Below, piece by piece: positions 8,714 through 19,646 of a stretch of DNA of 46,004 nt. The notes under the pieces are model-generated. The model had not been told where the DNA came from. It saw only the letters and a program-made list of their open reading frames with translations, and did no database searches. The stretch comes from Gracilaria gracilis. Lineage: Eukaryota; Rhodophyta; Florideophyceae; Gracilariales; Gracilariaceae. The translations under genes and the position numbers were made by a program. The DNA lies in assembly GCA_030374805.1 (NCBI GenBank), contig JARGSG010000154.1:1-46004 (forward strand), written 5' to 3'. The number at the start of each line of letters is the position of its first letter. Position 1 is the stretch's first letter.

Positions 8714-10039
8714 AGTTTTGCGTTCTACTTCCGTCGCTCGGCGTCGCCATCTTATCCAGTTTATGGAAATTCTCATGCTAACGAGATCGTATTCTACTGC
8801 CCACATACGGTGGTATCGATTTTGAGAATCACCCTCTGGGTTAGTATGGACACGCCGGAACAGTCGGACGATCTTCTGTTTTTGAATTCTGAACCCTTGA
8901 TAGGGACGATATGGCTGAGTTTTACGAAGTCCCGTTCCGGAAATTCATGCCGCAGTAGGGATGGTTTTGATCCCGCATCGCGCTTGTTGATTCTCGCGAA
9001 CAGGGCTTGAATTCCATAAGATGGCTGTTTTGGTTATTGACCGCACATGGTAGAACTTTGGTTTGATGTATACCCGAACTGGGGAAGATATATTGTTATT
9101 GCAGAACCCTACTGGGTAAGTGATCAATCCGCTCTGAAATGTTCGGCATTGGTTCTCAACTTACCGCTGATTTGGTGCATGACGTCGTTTTCGTCACTGA
9201 GTGCAATGCAGAGTCAGTTCGCGTCCTCTTTCTATAGATTGTGTTGAGAAGAACCGCTGTAGGTGATCGAAAATGCCACAAATGGAAAGAACTCATGATG
9301 AGGTCGTACCAATATTGGTTTATGGAGATTGTTGTTCCGAGTGCTTCGGCTTCGTTACTGGTTCTTTGTCGCGGAAGGATTGGTGCCCATATGGGTATTC
9401 TACGATCCGGAAACGGTTTTATCGCTACTGACACTGTCGTTCAAAACCGCCTACGCACGCCATATTGGTTACTATGAAAACCCCTAAACCTACTATTGGT
9501 TACTACCAACGTTGGTTCTGATCTTATCACCCTTGCTTGGGAAACTACAGTTGAGCCCAAGTTGGTAAGTTCATGCCGCATCATGGACATCTGAGCTGGT
9601 GTATCGCTGTCGCGGAGGTTACCCAAGAAGTTGGTTTGACGCCCTGAATTGGTGGGTTAATGGTTAACCGCAAGCGATGCAAGATCGACGCTGAAGTTGT
9701 TCCCGTACGGGCAAGACGCGTAATCGTTCTACCGTTCTCGGTTTCACATGACTTAGTACCGAGTGTTCGGTGTGCTGCTACGTGGTCGCAGTGAAAAGAA
9801 GTGGAGAGTCAGTTCGGGTACCTTTGCTGTAGGTTCTGTGAGAATAATCGCAGTCTGTTTTCGCAAATGCCACGCATGGAAAGAATTCGTAATCAGGTTG
9901 CACCAGTATTTGGTCATGAAGTTGTAGCTCCACTTTGTTCGGATTGTCTCTGGATCTAAACGTCGTCGTCGGATGAGCGCCAGACAATGGAGATGGCAGT
10001 TTAAAGTTGCCTTGGTGAAGGATTTACCGTCGTCGGTAC
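8714..10039. other. Decayed intergenic or old mobile sequence, no gene recognised
   Basis: No frame longer than about 165 codons and none with a recognisable motif. It contains two diverged copies of one segment about 595 bp apart (about 9194-9345 and 9790-9940): both carry GAGTCAGTTCG, then an AATGCCAC..ATGGAAAGAA stretch. A fainter third resemblance lies near 11670-11760. It may be the upstream part of element D, but no integrase or RT motif was found in it. Confidence 0.5.
9194..9940. repeat. Diverged direct repeat, two units about 595 bp apart
   Basis: GAGTCAGTTCG at 9211 and 9806, and the AATGCCAC..ATGGAAAGAA block at about 9272 and 9866, keep the same order and spacing, with heavy substitution between them. 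This is an old tandem duplication. No coding content is seen in either unit. Confidence 0.55.
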
Positions 10040-11200
10040 GCGTGATGAACCGCTTTCGGCTAAACCCGCGGATAGGTGATGATAGACAGAAACCCGGACC
10101 GGTGGGTATTGTCCTAACGCTCACGCGCGTCGATTCCTCGATCAAGACAGAAGTCAGCATTGAAGTCGGGGCTACCCCTGTTGGAAAGACGGCTATTAGT
10201 GATGAGAACCTACGTGGGCAAACTTCCAAGTCGTTGGCTACTTCTACGCCTCGATCGCATGAGGTGCAGAAAGGTAACATGTATCGAAAAGACGGGTTTC
10301 GCCGACCCGTCGATAGGTCAGCGCTACGACGAGCCCCATGGGAGAAACCTGCCGTATGTATAGATGAAAATGAAGAATCCTTGTGGATAACGCTGAAAAG
10401 TCTGGTTCAGGAAGTGTACGCATGCAATTTGCATGAAGGAACCTTGACAGGTGGGCTGTGTGGCGCAGTAGTCTTCGTGGGAAGCGCGCCGTCATCGGCA
10501 GATAATTTGCAGAAGTGCCGCTCGCGTATGCAAAATTGCACGTACCGGTGGCCGGTCAAAATACCTAATTTTTTGAGTGCCAGCGGCTGGCGGTGCATGC
10601 GCATGCGCGCGCGCGGTTGCAAAGTGGCACGACAAATTGATTTATTTGATTTTTTCGCTTGCCACCGCGCATGGCGTTTCCGGAATCAGACGAGAGTGCA
10701 CATGGCCACTTGGCAGATTTGTCGCCCAATAGGGATGCGTTGCACTCCATAACGTGCCAGAGTGCCAAGCCAATCACATGGCGCTGCATTGTTGCAACCC
10801 CCCGCCATGTGCAATGGAGTGGTATGTTGCGGTGGCCCGGTGAATCCGCTACCCTGCACAGGGAGTGTCAAACGCAGTATCTCCGTCACAACGGCTCTCC
10901 CGCGTCAAGAAGGAACTTCGCCTAGATCAGGAACATTGCCATTCGTTGGTTTCTTGCCCGTTTGGGATGACAGTTGGCTCACCGACTCCGAAAGTGAAGC
11001 GCTTTCACTGGAAATCACTTGCGTTTGGTTTGGTAGCCGAAAACGGAATGTAGGAATTCTCCGTCACGAAGGCTAGTGCCTTTTTCCATAGGGCAGATCA
11101 GCGACCCCGAAGCCAGACTCCAACCGTCACCGTTGTACACCCACTTGGTCTCCGAAATAAAACAAAGCCTAGTGTCGGGAACAACGCAGGAAACAGCAGA
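10040..11200 (+). mobile_element. Element D: decayed end of pol and downstream spacer of a family-1 retrotransposon
   Basis: The sequence parallels element A from about 5545 to 6640. It contains the integrase tail (S-D-E-N-L-R-G-Q-T-S-K-S-L-A-T-S near 10200-10250), the spacer with the GCATGCGCATGCGC stretch near 10592, and the S-G-T-T segment just before the chromodomain near 11175. Similarity then fades and no chromodomain can be read. With the LTR at 25082-26079, which has the same orientation, this is the 3' part of an older element D, now split by the insertion of B at 12627/24611. Confidence 0.75.
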
Positions 11201-12622
11201 AGTAATTGTATGGAGTGCTGTTGCAAGTATCATATGCCTGTGCGTCAGGAAGAAAGAGAAGTAACCCGCGCGGATATAGTACATCTTAGCATTCCGAAGT
11301 CGGTTTGTACCATGTTATGGTGTTCCGGATGGTTTCTTACGCTTTGGTAACCGTTATACGGTGATAGGCTTTTGTTCAACGAGACGTTCGCTTGGCCTCC
11401 ATGTCTTGGGATTGATGGAAAGGTTGATACGCTCTGTAGCGACAACAAATGGTATGATATGATGGGATTTGAACTCCGATCAACCGGATATCTCTCACAT
11501 GAGATGTGTCTACAATGAAGTGCCCCGATTCAAGGAAGACGTTTTAAAGTATTGAAGTGTCCCAAAAGGGAAGTTAGCCAGTATGCTGGAGTGTGCTTTT
11601 GCGCAAATGAGTGAGTCACGCGTTGCACAATCACCGAGACACCGGTGTCTGTGATCCCAATTCGGGAAGAAGTCGTGATGATAACCAATGTTGGTACTAT
11701 GCACCTTGTCGTAAGGTTCGTGAGAAAGTGTTTCATTTGGATGCATGGAAAGATCCTCATTTAGGAAGTTGTTTCGAAAACCCTTGTGGGTGTGAGAAGA
11801 TGAAGTGATACACAGTGATAGAGTGGGATACTGAGCTGTCTGTACAGAAAACCGACTCGCTGTTGTTGTGAACCCTTGATCAGGTGATATGTGGGGAAAG
11901 TGATACTGCGTTACGGATAATCGATGTGGTTGTCAGAAGCGTACCGTGATCGGGTGGTTACCTGCCGCCACATTATCTGGTAGTATGGTAGTACCGGAAC
12001 GGTTTACACCATGGTTTGGTATGTTCATTTGTTTGCTCTTCAGAAGGAGTACTGGAGATTTTCTCTCCGTAGAAACGGCGCTGTTACAAGTACTGGGCAC
12101 CACGGATGGTCGTCGAACGCTATCGTTCGTCGGTCAACGGCCCGTCGGGGATGGAAGGAACGGGAACCATTACTGGTAACACTTGTCTACTCTGGTTGAG
12201 TTACCCCGTATTCGGTATGAAACCTCAGGGTGTAGAATATCGTAAGAAGGGATGAAGAATGCTGACGTTTGCCCCCGGTAGGGGTTCTTTCGCACGAATG
12301 TGATGTCTCACAAAGTGAGATTGAAGCCCAAACCGGGAATGTTAATGCGAAGGCGTGCAAACGCATTGTAACCGCAAACCGGCTAGGACGGGTGTCAATT
12401 ATGAAGAAGATCCCGCTGGGAATGCCCTGCAGTAGGAAAAGAAGATGAAGACGAGTGAAGAGGTCGTTGCCGCTTTGTCGGAGAAGGTTCAGGATATTTT
12501 TCCAATTGTGGCTCGTGCTGTGTGTAACTTTGGAAGGTGTGGTGTACCCACGTATGAGAGACTACGGTACAGTGTCCCTACGCGATGTGGAAACTGCCGC
12601 GATCGGCAGAGCTTTTATGCTT
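11201..12622. other. Decayed 3' part of element D, no gene seen
   Basis: No supported frame. By position this corresponds to the chromodomain and antisense-frame region of A and B, but neither strand shows their motifs, so it has decayed or was never homologous. It continues after the B insertion at 24616-25066. Confidence 0.5.
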
Positions 12623-12627
12623 GTAGC
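12623..12627. other. Target site duplication of element B, left copy (GTAGC)
   Basis: GTAGC immediately before the left LTR; the identical 5-mer follows the right LTR at 24611-24615. Five bases is the usual Ty3/gypsy duplication length, which fixes the ends of B. Confidence 0.93.
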
Positions 12628-13624
12628 TGTAGAACAAACCCCAAAGAGGGTACGTGTCCACCAGGGTGTCCGAGTCCTGCTCCCACAAAAGGGCGAACTC
12701 AGAAGTAGAGCCCTCTGCCCGTGCGCGTGCCGCGTGGCAGCCGGGTGTAAACCGGAGACGGTACTGGAATAACCTGCAGACGTAAAGAAGAGCGTGGGCC
12801 TAGAGAGGAATAACCGACGACGGATCAAGAGAGAACGAGTCTAGAAGTGGAGCGAACGGTGCCGTAAGACGGTGTAATGCTCCTACGGAGAACCAAACGA
12901 GCGAAGCTACGGCCCGTGCCAACGGCGGGAACAGGGCCGATAGCGGAACGAGACACACACACACGAGTGTCCAGATATAACTCTATACAGAGGCGGAAGC
13001 GAGACCTGCACCAGGAAAACGATGAACTAAACAAAGATCCGGTACCTCGGTGACCGACAACAAATACAACCTGATACTGGGTTAATTAGCGAAACAAGCC
13101 AGAAACTGATTGTAAAGAACTTCCTTAGGGACCCTGAGGGGTGATTGTACCGAGATCAGTCGTGGTTACTCTCCTTAGAGGATCCGTGAACCTACGTTGG
13201 CAGTAGCAACCATAGCCCAGCCTGTGGGATGAAGACCACGTACTTCAAGAAGAAGATACGACTCAGGTGAGTTTTACTTAGTGGCTCCAGGGCGAGATCG
13301 CCCGAGCATATATACTATCTACTCTATCTAGGGCTGCGCACTCCCACGAGGGCTCTCCACGTGGACAACCCAGTGTCAGGGTGCCACAGTATCTACCCAG
13401 CGGGTGTGACGCCAAATATTTGGACAAATATGCCACAAGGCCCTACTGTACACCTATTTCATAGGTTCTATCCCCGATTCACCCAACAATGTACGTCCCA
13501 ACAATATTTCCAATTTCACCCGAAACGGGGTCCATATTCATAGTCTGACACGTCAGGGCTCAATGGATAGAGCTCCATTATGAGAACCTTCATTGTGCCG
13601 ACATCGGATTGCCATTGCTCCACA
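12628..13624 (-). repeat. 3' LTR of element B (997 bp)
   Basis: Left LTR on the + strand, TGTAGAAC...GCTCCACA. It matches the right LTR (23614-24610) over its full length except for five substitutions, two of them within the terminal eight bases at either end. The TATA box (13308-13314) and dyad (13290-13303) are on the - strand. Frames read from it recur in each LTR and are not genes. Confidence 0.95.
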
Positions 13625-13638
13625 TCTCCCCCTCCTTA
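13625..13638 (-). other. Polypurine tract of element B
   Basis: On the - strand TAAGGAGGGGGAGA abuts the start of the 3' LTR (TGTGGAGC), the place required for plus-strand priming. It is almost identical to the tract of A at 7704-7718. Confidence 0.85.
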
Positions 13639-13705
13639 GCCAAGGGTTCGCCCTTTGGTCGGCGGGAAGGCGCCGGCGACCGGTACGTAAATACTGATCC
13701 TCAGA

Positions 13706-15620
13706 ATGGCGGACTCCGAGACTTCGGCAATACCTTCAGAGCTTCCTGAGCCAACGCGTGGTACACGACATTACTCTTCTCCGACTTCGCGGCAAAAGCT
13801 CTTATCTTCAACCCTCTGTCCTACACCAGGCATGAATCCTTTCGCAACTAACCCGCTTCCGGGGAACGCTTCCTCAAGTGCCTCACAGGCGGTCTTCGAG
13901 TGCTGCTCCCGTCTAGAACCTTTCCTATTTAGGCTTTCAACAACTTCCTATGCAAGCGTCATCTCAGTTCCATTCGTCCCAAGCTATGGTGCCAGCTCAT
14001 CAACCCTCGGGGTATCAGCAGTCTCCTTACCAAATGGCAGACTCGTCCGGATATTTTGGCGGGTTTAACTCAATGCCCCTCTCTCAAGGAGGTTCTCACG
14101 CACAGCGACAGTACCATCCATCTGGTTACCAACCTCCTGGCTACTTCTCCCAACAGGGCGCTCAACCTGGACAATCCTCGCAAGGATACGATCCCGCAGC
14201 GCCTCCTCAGGCTCCCGATATCGACGCAGCGGCGTAGAACTCCGAGCAAGCGATGCCGTTAACGGTCAATGCCAGGGGCTGGATCAGCTTGGAAATTCTG
14301 CGTTTCAGACGGCCTCGGCAGCATGGCGAGGTGTATTGCCGTGCGCCTTGGTTCCATCCGACAGCCGTAGCCGACGAGGCTCTTACTGACTCGTATGCTG
14401 AGAACGGTTATCTCCCAGGTAGGCTCCATCGCGAAGTTGTTCGGTCCAGAAGCTGGCGTCTCCGGGTGGCGGTCGATCCCCTGCACCTGTTATGTGCGGG
14501 CGGTGATTCCCTTAGTCGCACTAGGGCACTGTGGGCTCGTACTGGCTATGAAGGAGCTAGCCGTGTTCGATCGGATCACTTGATACCGTTGCGGTTCAAC
14601 TTTGACGTGTCACATTTCCGAACTTTCGGCGAGATATCCTACGGATACGCATTAGCGGAGTTCAACGAGTCTCCCCATAGGGCTGAGGTACCGAATGTGG
14701 TCGATGGTTTGCTTCTCTGGAGTCGTCCCCTTCTTCGGGCGGAATTCCGATACCTTCGGCGATCATCCAATGATTTCTTGTGGAGCTTTGAGCGCCGTGT
14801 TCGGCTCGAGCAAAGCTTGCGGTCCCGTCGAGGGTTCCTGATTCCGTATCCACACTTGGAGGCTGAGCGATTGCGCTACAACTCCCTGCCGGGGCGATAC
14901 GCTGCGCTTCCCAGCTGGTGGGCGAGTGTCGAGGTCCCGCGAGGGTGCTACGCCGAACTTCCTCCATGCCTCTACTATGTAGGCTGTAGAATGTTGAACG
15001 ATCCCTACTCTGGGTACTGGACGCTCTTTGCGGCAGAGTGGCGTGCCCGCGTGGCGATACATCTCCTGTGAGATACGTACGATCATTACCGTCTCTGGTA
15101 TCTCCCTCCGATGCTCCGATGGATTATCCGGCGACAGGATCTGTCTATACCCTTGGGGTCCGATTCCAACCAGGAAGAGGTTCACCTGCTCCTACGCTTC
15201 ATCGAGGCCGTCGATTGGGACCGGATTCCGGTGCACTGGCAGCCAGAAGGTGGTCCTCGCGGCAAAGACCGATCACCGGGAAGAATATCCACCCGTTCGG
15301 GGACCTTCGCGTACTACGATCCGTGGGAATGGCAAATGATCTCCGAAGCTCATGCGAGAGCAATGATGCGGGCCCCTAGGGCTATGCAGATTGGACACCC
15401 GACTGGGTTCGTATTCCCTGATGACTATGGGCCTCCAGCGGACTGGGTCGATCCCTCCTTAGACCATGGTGATGGCGAGGTGGTGGACGACGACATCCCC
15501 CTGGTGGGTGTTCTGAATACGGGCGCCGACGCGGCACAGGTCCCTGCGGAGGGCACTCAAGTTCCCGCGGGTTGGGGTCTTACGACGCCGGCTCCCGGAA
15601 ACAACGCTGGTCACCAGTAG
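13706..15620 (+). pseudogene. Antisense frame of element B (about 635 codons, lightly broken)
   Basis: Runs opposite to gag-pol, from ATG 13706, 82 bp inside the 3' LTR, to TAG 15618-15620, converging on the chromodomain frame. Parts: M-A-D-S-E N-terminus (13706 to about 13910), one frameshift near 13920, a Gln/Pro/Ser/Gly-rich region (about 13930-14237, many Y-Q, S-Q and P-G pairs), then a Trp/Tyr/Arg-rich globular region (14238-15380) and an acidic, Pro/Ala-rich end. Two in-frame stops, TAG 14235-14237 and TGA 15069-15071, interrupt the last frame. Blocks match the C antisense product in order: G-F-L near 14836, S-V-E-V-P-R near 14923, A-E-W-R-A near 15035, Y-R-L-W-Y-L-P-P near 15090 and V-D-W-D-R-I-P near 15210. 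No known family is recognised; the N-terminal and C-terminal blocks survive in A. Confidence 0.65.
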
Positions 15621-16000
15621 TCTGGGCAGGGTGCCTGAGGGCGTGTAGTTCTGTCACTGAGATACGATAAACCCAATTAGGTCACAGCTTGGCATTACTT
15701 CTCTCCTCCTGTAGGATCTTTCTCGTGTTCGAGCTTCTTTCATACTTCCTTCCTTTTCCTTCTTCATTTCCTAACCAGGATGCACTTCATTTACATTCGT
15801 GGCAACATCTTCCTAGATACTTCATGACTTTTTACTTCTTAGTTCCGTTATACGGCGATGAACCGACAATTCGGTGCGTTCTTTCTGTGTTCATACTGTA
15901 CATAAGACCAACCTTGTGGGTGTCTTCTCTTCTCTTCTTAGAGCTTCTCGCAACCTACCGCGTAGCGGCACACCATACTTACCACATGTCGGTGACAGTT
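15621..16000. other. Element B spacer between antisense frame and chromodomain, purine-rich on the element strand
   Basis: No frame of its own. On the - strand it holds a long purine-rich run (counterpart in A about 7096-7135, GAAGAAGGAAAAGGAAAGAAG), which could be a structural or priming tract or simple-sequence drift. The sense and antisense frames are tail to tail around it, so terminators for both would be expected here. Confidence 0.4.
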
Positions 16001-16297
16001 CTATCCCACTTGGGCATTATCTAGAGTTGGGGGTAATGCGGACCGGGTTCTTCGGTGATAAGCGATAATCTTGGACCTCGGAAGGTGCTCAACTGGCTCC
16101 CAAGTGTCCTGCTCTGGAAGATAGCCGTACCAACGGACGCGATAGATTACTTTCCCGTCCTGGGCAACACTGTGCTTCACGATACGATCGACCACGAAAT
16201 CCTGTGGGTACACCCCGACGTCTTCGGTTCCTTTGGTTGTTCCCGACATTGGGCTTTGCTTCTCTACGTAACCCGAGCGGGTACACGCAAGTAACAA
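16001..16297 (-). CDS. Separate chromodomain frame of element B
   Basis: About 98 codons open on the - strand, with a conserved ATG at 16249 (M-S-G-T-T) giving about 82 residues. The chromodomain core is F-V-V-D-R-I-V, Y-R-V-R-W-Y-G-Y, D-T-W-E-P, with the complete aromatic cage F-W-W expected for binding methylated H3. It is in a different frame from integrase, about 580 bp downstream of the integrase stop at 16878, as in A. The upstream ATG used in A (6532) is ACG here, so a start at 16249, or splicing from pol, is more likely than the longer form. Confidence 0.72.
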   Translation of the reverse strand: MLLACTRSGYVEKQSPMSGTTKGTEDVGVYPQDFVVDRIVKHSVAQDGKVIYRVRWYGYLPEQDTWEPVEHLPRSKIIAYHRRTRSALPPTLDNAQVG

Positions 16298-16877
16298 CGG
16301 GTTTCCGGCTTCGGTGAGGTGGGGGTGTCTCGTTGATGAGAGCGCTAACCGTCACGACGGGGAATGGCTAACTTCCGTTTCCGGCTGCCAATCTCCACGA
16401 AAGTGGCTTCTGGTGAAAGCTCTTCACTTCCGGAGTCCGGTGGACTAACCTCTTTTCCCAGCGGGCATCAATTTTAACTAACGACGACGTTCCTGATCCA
16501 GGCGAAGTTGCTCCTCAACGCGGGAGAGCCGTTGCGACGGAGATACTGCGTTTGAACACTCCCTGTGCAGGGTGGCGGATTGGCCGGGCCACGGCGCTGT
16601 ATTGCGTCGCATGCGCGCCCACTTGACGAGTGCCGACCAATCGGAACAGTTTGCACTACTCCACGTGGCAGAGTGCTAACCAATCCGGTGGCGTTGCACA
16701 CTGAGTGGGGATTTCCGTGCACGGCGCTGTCCTACTGAGCGCTTCTGTGCCACACGATGCTCCTGAGAGGGCTTCTCCGATGCTTTTCATAAACTTCCCT
16801 TTCTGAACCAGGCTCTACGACCTTATCCACAAGGATCCTCTGCTTCACCACACTTACTGTGGGTACTTCCCATTGGG
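16298..16877 (-). other. Spacer between integrase and chromodomain (element B), no gene seen
   Basis: Conserved with A 5820-6531 in outline but more divergent in the centre, where the alternating GC stretch is reduced to GCATGCGCGC near 16609. GTAAGT, a perfect splice-donor hexamer, lies just past the integrase end near 16855 on the - strand, at the place of GTAGGT in A and GTATGT in D. Confidence 0.5.
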
Positions 16878-19646
16878 CTAGTCGCTGCGCTGACCCATTG
16901 ACGGGTCGGCGGAGACCGTTTTTTCGTTACGTCTTGCCTTCTGCGCCTCTTCCGAGCGAGGCGTAGAAGCAGCCAACGACTTGGACGCTTGTTCACAAGG
17001 GTTCTCATCACTAACAGTGGTCTTCCTCGCAGGGGTAACTTCGTCCTCATTACTGACATTCGCCTCGACGGAGGATCCCACACGCGTGTGCGTTAGCGGC
17101 GGTATTCCCGATCCGGGCTCCTGTCTCTTTGAGAGCTCAAGCACGTCAGCCAATCCAGCAGATGCCGGAGCAGCCTGAACGCGATTACGTGAGTCCTCTC
17201 CCTCCTTAGAGTGCGATGCGGCAGCTGGTATTACCGTAGCCGGGGGTCGAACTCGAGTTGAGTGCGTAAGTGTAGCGCGAAATGGGCTATCCTTGACTAG
17301 CTCTGATACCTCAAGTAGGTCCGATAAACCCCTTTCTTGGTGGGGGAGAATCGACGGGCGGTTCGCGCTGTCCCCGTTTGATTCCGTTCCTTTCTGTGTT
17401 GCAAATACTCCAGTTCCGGTTTCCGGTAGCGTTACCAATTCTTGGAGTGGGCTCGGTGCCCTGTAGACGCGATCGCGTGATATCCGTTCGTGTTGGTTAT
17501 TAATTTCCAGCACGACGGTGTCTCCAGACATGGAAATAACCTTGTAGGGTCCATCCGCAATCGGCGATAACTTGTGGTGGCGTTCGTTCTCCGGGTTATA
17601 ATACTCCTTACGAAGGAACACATAATCTCCTACCTGTAAGTTAGGTAACGGTCTCCGAATTCGGCTATCAAAGTTGCGCTTGTAGGCGAGCTGAGCCCTG
17701 TCCATAGAGGCACGTGCTGCCGGTACCAGCTCGGTGAGCCATTTCTTCCACGCATCGCGGTACAAGCCCGGTGACGGGAACGTATCCAGAGTTGGCTGCG
17801 CCTCGATGGCTAGAGAAGGTGGTCTCCTCGACAGTACCAGTTCAAATGGTGAAAGTCCTGTTACCCGATGGACCTGGGTGTTGTATGCATACGTGAAAGC
17901 GTCCGTGAACTGATCCCACGTCTTGGGATGATCTGCCACATAGGATCTCAAAGCACCAAGGATGGTTCGATTAAATCTTTCTACTTGTCCGTTCGCTTGC
18001 GCATGATAGGTCGTAGTGAATAAGTTCCTAATATACAGGATCCTACACATATCTTGAAAGAACTTCGAGCAGAATTGAGAGCCGTTATCGGAAAATAACT
18101 GTACCGGTGGGCCATACACAAAGACCCAGTGGGTAACAAACGCTTGAGCCACAGCGGCTGCTGTTATCCGTTTGAGCGGCACTGTTCTAACCAATTTAGA
18201 GAACCTGTCGGTGATGACCAGTGGGTACCGGTTCCCTCGAGAGGTCTTAATCCATTCTCCAAGAATGCCAATGGCGAAGAACTCCAGCGGTGCCCGTGCG
18301 GGAAACAACGTTAACTTCTTCGAGTACTTTCTTAATTTGACGTCATTCTTGGCACAAGTCTGAGAGGAGCGGCGGACTGCGTAACAGTCGAACGCCATTG
18401 CGGGCCAATAGAAGTCCCTTCTTAAGGTGAGATAAAGCTTCCTTCCTCCCGGGTGGGCTCCCAACTTCACATAGTGAGACAAGTGTAGTACGCGACTCTG
18501 TAAGGAGTGAGGTACCACCATTTGTGGGTTGGTTTCAACCGTTCGCACCAAGTAGCCTTGGTCATTCACCTGGAAATGTATCCTATACCCACCGTTCAGA
18601 CGGGCCCTAACCTGTATACAAAAGGGATCCATCTGCTGTTCCCGTATCATCTCCTCGGGCGAGATCGGTACAAATGACCCGGTATCCGGTTCTACAGTCT
18701 GTGTGGCGAGAATATCGTCAAACTCATCATCCGATAGGATTTCTGTCTTCCCCTCATCGAGGTCACCAACCATAAAGCATGGTATCTTTTCCGTGTCCTC
18801 GGTGGGTTCAGCTTCTGCTGCAGTGCCCAAACGGGATAGAGCGTCTGCCTGCAAGTTCAAGGAGCCTTTCTTGTACACTACTTCAAAGTCAAATTCCGAG
18901 AGTCGGAGTCTCCATCTCATCAGTTGACCCGACGGTTCGGTAATTTCCATGAGCCAGCGTAGGCAAGAATGGTCCGTGTGTACCCGAAAATGGGTTCCCA
19001 TGAAGTATGGTCTCAACGTTGAGAGGGCCCATACGACGGCAAGGCATTCCTTCTCTGAAACGGAGTAATTCCGTTCGTGCACATTCAGTGATCTCGACCA
19101 ATACCCAATAGGGTGACGTTTGCCAGACTCTTCCACCTGGAACAACGCACAACCAACTTGGTTCGCACTCGCATCAGTGTCAACCTCGTAGGGTAAGCCT
19201 GGTTTCGGCAGGGCCAAGACTGGTGGCGACGTTACGGCTTCAATTAGTGCCGCAAATGCGGACGCTTTCGCATCGCCAAAGGGTTCCAATTCCACTGGTC
19301 TTCCTTTCATCAGGAGTTTGTTCAACGGCGAAGCGATGTCCGAAAAGTTCGGCACGAAAGGACGGTAAACATTACACAGGCCTAAGAAGGATCGAAGCTC
19401 AGTTTGAGTTCTTGGGTGGTTCGCCTCTTTCAAGGATTTTACCCGCACCTCGTCAATTGAGAGCTTTTCTGGGCAAATAATATGCCCAAGATACTTAACC
19501 GATTCGGTGAAAAACTCGCACTTCTTAAGCTTCAAGGTAATCCCTGCGTCCCGTAAAACGGTCATAACTTCCCGTACATGGGTGAGATGGTCCTCCATGT
19601 TATTGGAAAAGACGACGATGTCGTCCAAGTATACCAAACAGGTGGT
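16878..19646 (-). CDS. pol: pol of element B, second part: end of RT, RNase H, integrase
   Basis: An open frame after the in-frame TGA at 19647-19649, in the same frame as the first part of pol. Residues (counted from 19637): RT catalytic Y-L-D-D at 3-6; RNase H from V-D-T-D-A-S (about 152) to A-D-A-L-S-R-L (about 265); integrase zinc region H-x-H about 385-395 with S-S-Q-T-C at 424-428, where A has C-Q-A-C, so one zinc ligand is lost; catalytic positions G457 (Asp expected, codon GGC 18267-18269), D517 and E553 with the right 35-residue spacing; GPY module (D-G-P-Y-K-V) near residue 720; and a long polar tail. Integrase should be inactive through D457G. The tail ends in TAG at 16878-16880, slightly earlier than in A. 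Confidence 0.88.
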   Translation of the reverse strand, partial: TTCLVYLDDIVVFSNNMEDHLTHVREVMTVLRDAGITLKLKKCEFFTESVKYLGHIICPEKLSIDEVRVKSLKEANHPRTQTELRSFLGLCNVYRPFVPNFSDIASPLNKLLMKGRPVELEPFGDAKASAFAALIEAVTSPPVLALPKPGLPYEVDTDASANQVGCALFQVEESGKRHPIGYWSRSLNVHERNYSVSEKECLAVVWALSTLRPYFMGTHFRVHTDHSCLRWLMEITEPSGQLMRWRLRLSEFDFEVVYKKGSLNLQADALSRLGTAAEAEPTEDTEKIPCFMVGDLDEGKTEILSDDEFDDILATQTVEPDTGSFVPISPEEMIREQQMDPFCIQVRARLNGGYRIHFQVNDQGYLVRTVETNPQMVVPHSLQSRVLHLSHYVKLGAHPGGRKLYLTLRRDFYWPAMAFDCYAVRRSSQTCAKNDVKLRKYSKKLTLFPARAPLEFFAIGILGEWIKTSRGNRYPLVITDRFSKLVRTVPLKRITAAAVAQAFVTHWVFVYGPPVQLFSDNGSQFCSKFFQDMCRILYIRNLFTTTYHAQANGQVERFNRTILGALRSYVADHPKTWDQFTDAFTYAYNTQVHRVTGLSPFELVLSRRPPSLAIEAQPTLDTFPSPGLYRDAWKKWLTELVPAARASMDRAQLAYKRNFDSRIRRPLPNLQVGDYVFLRKEYYNPENERHHKLSPIADGPYKVISMSGDTVVLEINNQHERISRDRVYRAPSPLQELVTLPETGTGVFATQKGTESNGDSANRPSILPHQERGLSDLLEVSELVKDSPFRATLTHSTRVRPPATVIPAAASHSKEGEDSRNRVQAAPASAGLADVLELSKRQEPGSGIPPLTHTRVGSSVEANVSNEDEVTPARKTTVSDENPCEQASKSLAASTPRSEEAQKARRNEKTVSADPSMGQRSD

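Noticed and set aside
8714..10039. Hidden integrase or RT of element D upstream of its pol tail
   Set aside because: No zinc, D-D-E, GPY or Y-x-D-D motif was found in any frame; the region is instead dominated by a decayed direct repeat.
12562..12828. A frame (M-I-R-R-R-L-F-L-S-R) recurring near 8513, 12562 and 23557, apparently a conserved gene
   Set aside because: It lies in the LTR and recurs only because the LTR is duplicated; it has no motif and its extent changes with each copy.
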